Below are positions 1 to 5,192 of a DNA stretch of 7,110 nt, piece by piece; the first letter of the stretch is position 1, and each line of letters starts with the position of its first letter. The DNA comes from Deltaproteobacteria bacterium RIFCSPHIGHO2_02_FULL_40_11 (GTDB taxonomy: Bacteria > Bdellovibrionota > JACOXK01 > 2-02-FULL-40-11). The translations under genes were made by a program, and so were the position numbers. Where the stretch lies: assembly GCA_001798105.1 (NCBI GenBank), contig MGRI01000002.1:5395-12504 (forward strand), read 5' to 3'. The notes under the pieces were generated by a model. It was given only the letters and a program-made list of their open reading frames with translations. It made no database searches and had not been told where the DNA came from.

Positions 1-722
1 TGATTTTAATTTTGGGGCTCTTATCCAGTGTGATTACGGCCATTATCGCAGCCATTGTGCTCGTAGAACTTATTTTAGTCATTAACTTAGACAAAAAAAC
101 AGAAACCAATATTGTCATTATTGCATGCTTTGCCATTGGATTAGGGGCGGCGCTTACCCCCATTGGAGAACCCTTAAGTACGATTGTTGTTTCAAAAATG
201 CAGGCTGATTTTTGGTTTTTAGCCCGAAACTTTGGGGTTTTTATTATTCCCTCCATTTTCGTATTGGCGCTCATTGGAACTTTTCTTCATGGCAAAAAAA
301 CGCAAGGGAAGAAAAAAGAAGCCCTGATACAAGACACCCATACCGATGTTTGGGTACGCGCCATCAAAGTCTTTGTATTTGTGATGGCCTTAATTTTCCT
401 AGGCGCAGGGTTTAAACCTCTCATTGATGAATACGTCATTCAACTTCCAACCAGTGTTTTATATTGGCTCAATACGCTGTCAGCCATTTTAGACAACGCA
501 ACTTTGGCCGCAGCAGAAGTTTCGCCTTCCCTTTCGATGGACCAACTTCGATCGATTTTACTGGCTCTTTTAATCAGTGGCGGCATGCTCATTCCCGGAA
601 ACATCCCCAATATTATTGTAGCCGGAAAACTCAAAATTACGATGAAAGAATGGGCCCGTCTTGGCGTACCCCTCGGGTTTGTCCTACTTGTCGTTTATTT
701 TTTGATTTTGCAGGTTGTTTAG
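1..722 (+). CDS. DUF1646-type ion-transporter-superfamily permease, 3' part
   Basis: This is the C-terminal 239 codons or so of an integral inner-membrane protein. The frame is open to the left edge (Ile-Leu-Ile before the TTG at 12), so the true start lies outside the window; the TTG falls inside a membrane helix and is not a start. About six hydrophobic segments are visible. Three motifs recall the NhaD/ArsB ion-transporter superfamily: TPIGEPLSTI (nt about 159-188), SAILDNATLAAAE (nt about 480-518) and GNIPNIIVAGKLKI (nt about 597-638). In NhaD-like carriers the TPIG and SAI-DN motifs sit in paired re-entrant hairpins that form the ion path. The combination best fits the DUF1646 'predicted cation transporter' family, whose members are around 350 residues. 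The transported ion cannot be inferred. No partner gene is seen downstream. Family placement comes from motif recall; alternatives are NhaD-like antiporters or other members of the superfamily. Confidence 0.82.
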   Translation, partial: ILILGLLSSVITAIIAAIVLVELILVINLDKKTETNIVIIACFAIGLGAALTPIGEPLSTIVVSKMQADFWFLARNFGVFIIPSIFVLALIGTFLHGKKTQGKKKEALIQDTHTDVWVRAIKVFVFVMALIFLGAGFKPLIDEYVIQLPTSVLYWLNTLSAILDNATLAAAEVSPSLSMDQLRSILLALLISGGMLIPGNIPNIIVAGKLKITMKEWARLGVPLGFVLLVVYFLILQVV

Positions 723-737
723 AAATTAAGCGCTCAC

Positions 738-765
738 GGACGGAAATCCGACCCCCCTTTTTAAG
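738..765 (+). terminator. Possible weak rho-independent terminator
   Basis: Sixteen bases after the permease stop, G738-G739 can pair with C752-C753 and C741-G743 with C748-G750. A single A-A mismatch interrupts the stem and the loop is four bases. The stem is followed by a run of C and then TTTTT (758-762). The stem is short, so this is only a candidate for ending permease transcription before the ORF6N gene. Confidence 0.3.
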
Positions 766-814
766 ACATTTTTCCCTAACCTCTTAATTTTACTGACATT
801 TAAAAATCTGCCTC

Positions 815-831
815 TTGGCATAAACCTTGTA
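815..831 (+). promoter_or_regulatory. Candidate sigma-54-type (-24/-12) promoter for the ORF6N gene
   Basis: The sequence TTGGCATAAACCTTGTA has GG at 817-818 and GT at 829-830, exactly 10 bases apart. This is the fixed spacing of sigma-54 promoters (TTGGCAC-N5-TTGCA). The -24 element TTGGCA is perfect; the -12 element is TTGTA instead of TTGCA. Transcription would begin near 842, about 40 bases upstream of the ATG at 884. An alternative is a housekeeping -10 element TATAAA at 830-835, but no good -35 sits at 16-18 bases from it. No enhancer-binding site is recognised. The remainder of the gap 723-883 shows nothing else. Confidence 0.35.
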
Positions 832-883
832 TAAATCATGTTCAAATATAAGGTCTCTCTAGCGAAAAGCAACGGAGCATATT

Positions 884-1408
884 ATGTCAGAAAAAGAAGT
901 CATTTCAAGATTAGATATTGAGCATAAAATCTATATCCTTAGAGGAAGAAAAGTGATGCTCAGCATGGACATTGCAAGTCTTTATCAAGTTGAACCCAAG
1001 GTTTTGATACAGGCCATTAAACGCAATATAGATCGATTTCCCTCAGATTTCATGTTTCAGCTTACAAAACTTGAGTTTGAAAACTTGAAGTCACAATTTG
1101 TGACTTCAAGTTGGGGCGGTTTACGACGGGCAACCCCCTATGCCTTTACAGAACAAGGTACGGCCATGCTTTCGGGTGTCCTCAAAAGCAAAAGAGCTAT
1201 TAAAGTTAATATCGAAATTATGCGTGTATTTGCAAAATTGAGAGAAATGATCATAACACATTCGGACTTACAAAGAAAAATCAACGAAATGGAAAAAAAA
1301 TATAATCAAAGCTTTAAAATTGTATTTAATGCTCTTAGAGAACTTTTAGAAACACCGAAGATAGAAAAATCTAAGAGACGCATTGGAATTCAAGAAGAAA
1401 ATAAGTAG
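884..1408 (+). CDS. ORF6N domain-containing protein
   Basis: The product has 174 residues and carries an ORF6N domain at about residues 9-95. This DNA-binding module is related to KilA-N/Bro and is common in phage and in scattered chromosomal cassettes. Visible hallmarks are the early 'ILRGRKVMLSMDIASLYQVEPKVLIQ', the 'N..RFP.DFMFQLT..E' block and the 'LKSQFVTSSWGGLRRATPYAFTEQG' block (split here into fragments: LKSQFVTSSWGG, then TPYAFTEQG). The helix with 'INIEIMRVF'-like residues (VNIEIMRVFAKLREM) follows, then a Lys/Glu-rich coiled-coil-like tail (about 125-174). A GGAG at 874-877, six bases before the ATG, supports the start. No phage genes surround it, so it looks like a lone chromosomal copy, perhaps acquired horizontally. 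Its target is unknown; proteins of this family are often annotated as regulators or phage antirepressor-like. A large palindrome lies within its coding sequence. It ends three bases from the convergent protease gene. Confidence 0.88.
   Translation: MSEKEVISRLDIEHKIYILRGRKVMLSMDIASLYQVEPKVLIQAIKRNIDRFPSDFMFQLTKLEFENLKSQFVTSSWGGLRRATPYAFTEQGTAMLSGVLKSKRAIKVNIEIMRVFAKLREMIITHSDLQRKINEMEKKYNQSFKIVFNALRELLETPKIEKSKRRIGIQEENK
1082..1112. repeat. 31-bp near-perfect palindrome inside the ORF6N gene
   Basis: The 15-base arm AACTTGAAGTCACAA (1082-1096) is followed by one T (1097) and then by its exact reverse complement TTGTGACTTCAAGTT (1098-1112). The palindrome starts on a codon boundary and encodes Asn-Leu-Lys-Ser-Gln-Phe-Val-Thr-Ser-Ser at residues 67-76, part of the conserved LKSQ-x-VTSS-WGG core of ORF6N proteins. 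As DNA it could be a dimer-binding site; as RNA it would form a strong hairpin. Confidence 0.9.
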
Positions 1409-1411
1409 ATT

Positions 1412-3970
1412 TTAAAACCCAAAGAGTCTTTGAAAAAAATTCTTTTTTGGTTGCACGCCCCCTAAAGCATGGAGCACACATACATTGACGGGAAGATCAA
1501 AACGATCATACAAGGATGTGCTTGAAAAAGATTGTTTTACCCCCAAATCTTGCTGTTCCAAAAGCGCCTCTAAATAAGGCTGCATTTTCCGATAAAAGAA
1601 ATTTGACATTTGGGCGTAACGCATATGTACATCTAAGGACAAACCATTTTCAAAATACTTATTGTATAAAAATGCATGCCGATCAAAACCGCTTTGAAGC
1701 TCAGACAAACGTTTTTCATTCGAAGAATGGGATGCATATAAAGCATCGAGCCATCCTGTATCTTTGGGATAATATGTTTGCAAATGCGTCATAAACTGTT
1801 GCCACCCTTGTAAAATTGAAGTTTGGCCAGCCCCTGCAGCCAATGCTCCTTGATGCCCAAATTGGTCTGCCTCATCTTCTTGAGAACGATTGTAAGACAT
1901 CAACCCTGCAGACACGACGGATAAAATAGGTTTTTGAGCCAAAGACTCAATCACGCTTGCGCCAAATAAATTGGAAAGATAACTTCCCATCTCCAATGTC
2001 CCCGCCCCACCGCTATAAGTATAGGCAGCACCCGCCCATTGTAAAAGTAAGCCTAAAAAATTCCCCCATCTTTGGCTTTCCACCCGTTTTTGCGCATGTC
2101 CGCCGATTAAATGCCCCAGCTCATGCGCCACCACAAAGGTTAAAGCATCCAAATGATTTAAAAGCCCAATTAAGCCTGCTGAAACAATGAGATCTCCGCC
2201 GGGATAAATATATGCCGTCGGTGCAAACGAACCCCCAATATAACATCTGGGATGAAGTTCTTTGGGAACGTGCATGGCAAAGGACAGGTGATCACATATT
2301 TTTTGTAAAAATTCATTTTTATCTTTAAGGTCTACGACCCATTCCGCATCAATCCATTTTTTAAGTTCTTGTTTTAAATTTTTTTGCGTTTCAATGGAGC
2401 GCGCTGTATGTGCCTGGATAATCTTTTTTTGCATTTTGGAATCAAAATCACGGATGTCTGTTTGAATCGCAAGCGATGTATAAGATGGAAATTCTGGCAC
2501 ATCCACATGCTTTAAAAAGTTGATGGGAATTTCTGTTTTTAAGCCAAAGCGCGCTTTTGCCGCATCGTATAAAGAAAGTCTCGTGTACGTCGCTGTATCT
2601 GCCAAATGACTTAACGTTTCATAGGCAGAATGCATATTAAAATAAGCATGGGTTTGAACGACAACATTGTGAAGCGGTGTTGTTGGATCAAAAGAAATTC
2701 CATCATGAATCCTAAAATCATTTTTGGACGCAGATGGATTTAAAAAATCAAAGCTTAAGTGAATGCCATACGTCGTAGAGTGTCCAAAAATAATATTTCC
2801 GCCATCTGGCTGAACACCATATACATCGCCATTATACATCATGGGTGTTAATCCCAAAGAGCGCACCTGTGAAAAAGCGTGTGAAACTTTTGATTTTTGA
2901 GATGTGTCCCAAAAAGAGTGCATGCCACGCCCTTCACCCAAAAAGTCTTTTGGAATAATCACTCCCTGATACTGCCCATTTTTAGACAAAGGGAACATGG
3001 GAAGGATCAGTGCCGGGCTTAAAAGCTCAAAACTTTGCGGGTGGACCAGTGTTTGTGGAAGCTCAAACCCTGCCATATCTAAAACAGAAGACACCATGGC
3101 GTCTCGCTTTAAATCTCCCACCCCATGACTTTCTTGTCCGGCATAGGCCACAGAAAGTGAGACAAACAGGATCGCAACCATCGCTAAAATTTTCTTTCTT
3201 TTCTGGTTTAATGTTGTGACTGGGAATAATGACAAAGATAATAAATAAACATCATCTCTCTTTTTTGTATTTTTTTGTAAAAACTTACACAAGCGTCTGC
3301 GAAAGGCTGTAATTTTTTTCTTTGCCACAGGTAAAAGCCTTGTTTCAATGGCCATGGTCATGGCCGTTTGATCCCGCCTTTCAATCGGTACATCTTCCAA
3401 TGCCAAAAGGGCCTTCTTTAAAATTTGCCTTTGCTGTTCACGAAGGGCAGAAGCTGTGAACTTATTTCCAAGTGTTGTATTATTTCCAGAAAGATTCACC
3501 CACTTTTCCCTCTTTTTTTGTAAAAATCCCAACCGAATCAATCGCTCAATCGCAGCATTGGCTTCAGGCACAGAAATTCCTAAGACTTTTGAAATGGAAC
3601 GCGTAGAATGCTCAAATCCTTTCACCGTTAAAAGTTCTAAGATGGCATAATGATACCAATCGGCAATCACCTGGAAATGATCATACGTTACATCTCGAAA
3701 AGACATTTCTGAGCGATCCCATTTGCCACGCTTTTCTTTGGAAACATACTGTTTTTGGTAGGTCTCCATTTCTTTGGGCGATAAACCCAACTTCATTGAA
3801 AAACGAAGGAGCGTATCTTCTGTAATCGACCGCTTACCATGTAAAATTTTAGACAAAAAAGAGGGCTCCACGCCTAAAGATTTTGAAAAAGCGCGAAGCG
3901 AATATCTGGGATTCATTTTACTTCTTCGAATCAACTCTTCTTGAAGATAAAGCCGAAAGTCTGAAACCAT
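1412..3970 (-). CDS. TIGR02147-type regulator fused through a membrane segment to an M48 metallopeptidase
   Basis: The product has 852 residues. Residues 1-255 match the TIGR02147/DUF4423 family: an HTH (MNPRYSLRAFSKSLGV..SFLSKILHGKRSIT, 19-50), then the winged-helix-like DWYHYAILELL and SISKVLGISVPEANAAIERLIRLGFL, ending in the family's usual VYLLSLSLFPVT. Basic residues KRKK (257-260) precede a hydrophobic segment at 261-277 ending AYA|G, like an internal signal peptide. Residues 285-540 are unassigned. Residues 570-760 are an M48/BepA-like zinc protease: YIYPGGDLIVSAGLIGLL, HELGH at 616-620 (His616, Glu617, His620), the third ligand Glu698 in RSQEDEAD with Asp702, and SHSSNEKRLSEL. The predicted topology is DNA-binding domain in the cytoplasm and protease in the periplasm. 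The frame could be read back to 4123, but that would run through the divergent promoters; the family N-terminus fits the ATG at 3970. It is divergent to the operon at 4103. A sequencing indel or two ancestral genes is the main alternative to a true fusion. Confidence 0.85.
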   Translation of the reverse strand: MVSDFRLYLQEELIRRSKMNPRYSLRAFSKSLGVEPSFLSKILHGKRSITEDTLLRFSMKLGLSPKEMETYQKQYVSKEKRGKWDRSEMSFRDVTYDHFQVIADWYHYAILELLTVKGFEHSTRSISKVLGISVPEANAAIERLIRLGFLQKKREKWVNLSGNNTTLGNKFTASALREQQRQILKKALLALEDVPIERRDQTAMTMAIETRLLPVAKKKITAFRRRLCKFLQKNTKKRDDVYLLSLSLFPVTTLNQKRKKILAMVAILFVSLSVAYAGQESHGVGDLKRDAMVSSVLDMAGFELPQTLVHPQSFELLSPALILPMFPLSKNGQYQGVIIPKDFLGEGRGMHSFWDTSQKSKVSHAFSQVRSLGLTPMMYNGDVYGVQPDGGNIIFGHSTTYGIHLSFDFLNPSASKNDFRIHDGISFDPTTPLHNVVVQTHAYFNMHSAYETLSHLADTATYTRLSLYDAAKARFGLKTEIPINFLKHVDVPEFPSYTSLAIQTDIRDFDSKMQKKIIQAHTARSIETQKNLKQELKKWIDAEWVVDLKDKNEFLQKICDHLSFAMHVPKELHPRCYIGGSFAPTAYIYPGGDLIVSAGLIGLLNHLDALTFVVAHELGHLIGGHAQKRVESQRWGNFLGLLLQWAGAAYTYSGGAGTLEMGSYLSNLFGASVIESLAQKPILSVVSAGLMSYNRSQEDEADQFGHQGALAAGAGQTSILQGWQQFMTHLQTYYPKDTGWLDALYASHSSNEKRLSELQSGFDRHAFLYNKYFENGLSLDVHMRYAQMSNFFYRKMQPYLEALLEQQDLGVKQSFSSTSLYDRFDLPVNVCVLHALGGVQPKKNFFQRLFGF

Positions 3971-3976
3971 GCAGCT

Positions 3977-4005
3977 TATGTAGCCGCAACCCCTCACTTT
4001 GTCAA
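3977..4005 (-). promoter_or_regulatory. Predicted promoter of the regulator-protease gene
   Basis: On the minus strand a perfect -35 TTGACA (4005-4000) lies exactly 17 bases from a -10-like TACATA (3982-3977). Transcription would begin six to seven bases later, at about 3970, which is the A of the chosen ATG. No Shine-Dalgarno sequence is visible before that ATG, so the transcript may be leaderless. The -35 overlaps the outer left arm of the dyad at 3999-4043, which would allow autorepression. Confidence 0.5.
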
Positions 4006-4043
4006 CACCTGTGTCCAAAGTTTTTGGACACACTTCGTGACAA
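3999..4043. promoter_or_regulatory. Extended dyad, candidate operator between divergent genes
   Basis: An inner perfect inverted repeat TGTGTCCAAA (4010-4019) / TTTGGACACA (4023-4032) is separated by GTT. An outer inverted repeat TTGTCA (3999-4004) / TGACAA (4038-4043) has the same centre, base 4021. The site lies between the -35 boxes of the two divergent promoters, touching the leftward one and ending six bases before the rightward one. This is the usual layout for a dimeric regulator controlling both sides. The TIGR02147-like domain encoded next to it is the obvious candidate ligand, but that is inference. Confidence 0.6.
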
Positions 4044-4049
4044 GCTCTA

Positions 4050-4078
4050 TTGACAGTTTTCACCTTTCCTTTTACATG
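4050..4078 (+). promoter_or_regulatory. Predicted promoter of the paralogue-protease operon
   Basis: A perfect -35 TTGACA (4050-4055) is followed after exactly 17 bases by TACATG (4073-4078), nearly the same -10 as in the leftward promoter (TACATA). The start of transcription would be near 4085, giving a leader of roughly 18 bases that contains the AAAAGGAGGA ribosome site (4087-4096). The -10 matches TATAAT at only three of six positions, so an activator bound at the adjacent dyad may be needed. Confidence 0.5.
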
Positions 4079-4102
4079 CAGTTTCAAAAAGGAGGAAATA
4101 TT

Positions 4103-4243
4103 ATGAAAAACAAACTGAAACAAACTTTAGCATTGAGCCTGGTTTTTTCAATGCTCTCACACACGCTGGTCTTTGCTTCACCGCAAAAGGCAGCAATTGA
4201 AAGCGCTTATCAGAAACTTTCTGTTATGCTGGCAAGCCCAGAA
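4103..4243 (+). repeat. Direct repeat copy 1: near-identical 5' end of paralogue A
   Basis: The first 141 bases of this gene match the first 141 bases of the next gene (4640-4780) with only four substitutions, all synonymous. Beyond this point the two genes diverge quickly. The repeat covers the signal peptide and the first 22 mature residues. Confidence 0.9.
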
Positions 4244-4615
4244 TTGACAGAAGAAGACCTTAAAACTGAATTGAAGACCTTTCAAGACGTCCTTTTAGAT
4301 GCCCAACTTTCAAAAGAAGAATTTGAAGATTTGGCGAGAGAACTTGAGTGGGGTTCACCCACCTTTGACTTTGAAGACATGTGGGCCTCTCTCTCAAGTG
4401 AAAACCTGTTAACAGAAACCGGAAACCTCAACATCGAAAACTTTCAAAAAATTTCACAGATGCTCCAAGGACAAACAGGAAATGAGTTCGGTCAATCAGT
4501 GAGAGGTGGTTTTATGACAGAAGGATTTTACACAGTTCTGGTCGTAACAGCCTACTTTGTTCTTGCCATGGGAGCTGCAGCAGGACTTTACCATCTGGGG
4601 CTTATTCTTTTTTAA
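4103..4615 (+). CDS. Exported small protein with C-terminal membrane anchor, paralogue A
   Basis: I do not recognise a family. The product has 170 residues. It has a Sec signal peptide (basic MKNKLK, hydrophobic core 8-24, likely cleavage VFA|SPQ after residue 25). An acidic, helical extracytoplasmic domain follows (about 26-135), then a C-terminal hydrophobic helix (about 141-168) ending almost at the C-terminus. The protein would sit in the inner membrane with its body in the periplasm. The start is set by GGAGGA at 4091-4096, six bases before ATG; an upstream in-frame ATG at 4037 lies before the promoter and is rejected. Landmarks shared with the next gene are the identical first 47 residues, SPTFDFE-MW (85-94) and LQGQTGNEF (121-129) just before the anchor. 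It is the first gene of a tight operon (24 bases to the next). Its role is unknown; it may be a substrate or partner of the adjacent proteases. Confidence 0.82.
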   Translation: MKNKLKQTLALSLVFSMLSHTLVFASPQKAAIESAYQKLSVMLASPELTEEDLKTELKTFQDVLLDAQLSKEEFEDLARELEWGSPTFDFEDMWASLSSENLLTETGNLNIENFQKISQMLQGQTGNEFGQSVRGGFMTEGFYTVLVVTAYFVLAMGAAAGLYHLGLILF

Positions 4616-4639
4616 TCCCCATAACATAAAGGAGGAAGT

Positions 4640-4780
4640 ATGAAAAACAAACTGAAACAAACTTTAGCATTGAGCCTGGTCTTTTCAATGCTCTCACACA
4701 CGCTGGTGTTTGCTTCACCGCAAAAGGCAGCGATTGAAAGCGCTTATCAGAAACTTTCTGTTATGCTGGCAAGTCCAGAA
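4640..4780 (+). repeat. Direct repeat copy 2: near-identical 5' end of paralogue B
   Basis: Second copy of the 141-base block at 4103-4243. The four differences are silent (GTT/GTC, GTC/GTG, GCA/GCG, AGC/AGT). Similarity also covers the ribosome site upstream, with a 3-base difference in spacing. Confidence 0.9.
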
Positions 4781-5176
4781 TTTACAGAAGAAGAACTTCA
4801 AACAGAGCTCAAAGTATTTCAAAATATTCTATTAGAAACAGCCCCCTCTAAAGAAGAATTTGAAATTTTGGCACTGAAATTGGCGTGGGTTTCCCCGACT
4901 TTTGATTTTGAAAAAATGTGGACAGCTCTGGAAGGTCTTCAAAAAGAAGATCTCACTTTAAAAGATGGCTCTTATGATTTAGAAGCTCTCCAGGCGCTCG
5001 CCCTTACACTTCAAGGTCAAACCGGGAATGATTTTTTAGGGGGTGGAACTGACCCGTGGTCACCGCAACCAGGAACTTCAGCATGGGCCATACTTGCTGC
5101 GAGTGTGGGTGTAACTTTAATGACTCTTGTTATCTTTGGTAGTTTTGTCATCATGCTCAAAGGCTACCCAGATTAA
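4640..5176 (+). CDS. Exported small protein with C-terminal membrane anchor, paralogue B
   Basis: No family is recognised. The product has 178 residues and the same architecture as the gene before it: signal peptide cleaved after VFA (residue 25), acidic helical periplasmic domain, LQGQTGNDF (124-132), a Gly/Pro-rich linker (about 133-147) and a C-terminal hydrophobic helix (about 148-173) with a short tail LKGYPD. The first 47 residues are identical to paralogue A. Between 48 and 95 similarity is moderate, with PTFDFE and MW kept; after that only the QGQTGN motif is shared and the anchors differ completely. GGAGGA at 4631-4636 lies three bases before the ATG, tighter than in paralogue A. It is 24 bases after A and 16 bases before the metallopeptidase gene, so the three genes are almost surely cotranscribed. 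The pair arose by tandem duplication. Confidence 0.82.
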   Translation: MKNKLKQTLALSLVFSMLSHTLVFASPQKAAIESAYQKLSVMLASPEFTEEELQTELKVFQNILLETAPSKEEFEILALKLAWVSPTFDFEKMWTALEGLQKEDLTLKDGSYDLEALQALALTLQGQTGNDFLGGGTDPWSPQPGTSAWAILAASVGVTLMTLVIFGSFVIMLKGYPD

Positions 5177-5192
5177 TCCTTTTGGAGTTAAA

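Noticed and set aside
1420..1450. CAAAGA-G-TCTTTG inverted repeat followed by A- and T-rich runs, as a terminator between the convergent genes
   Set aside because: The stem is short and AT-rich, it lies within the last codons of the protease gene, and no clean T-tract follows on either strand.
2900..2914. TGTGTCCCAAA, similar to one half of the dyad at 3999-4043
   Set aside because: It is a single imperfect half-site within coding sequence with no partner arm, so it is probably chance.
3179..3181. Internal ATG (Met264) as a separate start for the protease
   Set aside because: The bases before it are A-rich without GGAGG, and starting there would remove the basic KRKK needed for a normal signal peptide.
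1516..3650. Several plus-strand open frames opposite the regulator-protease gene
   Set aside because: Short, compositionally odd and without start signals; the minus-strand frame carries clear protein motifs over the same bases.
4037..4102. Upstream in-frame start for paralogue A
   Set aside because: It lies upstream of the predicted promoter, lacks a ribosome site and would spoil the signal peptide that is identical in paralogue B.
3971..4123. A 51-codon N-terminal extension of the regulator-protease frame up to an ATG at 4123
   Set aside because: It would be read through both divergent promoters and the dyad and overlap the start of paralogue A; the family N-terminus begins near the ATG at 3970.
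5127..5192. Upstream in-frame start for the secreted peptidase, including a lipobox-like LSSC
   Set aside because: It overlaps the coding sequence of paralogue B; the ATG at 5193 has GGAG and a proper signal peptide, so lipoprotein status is not supported.
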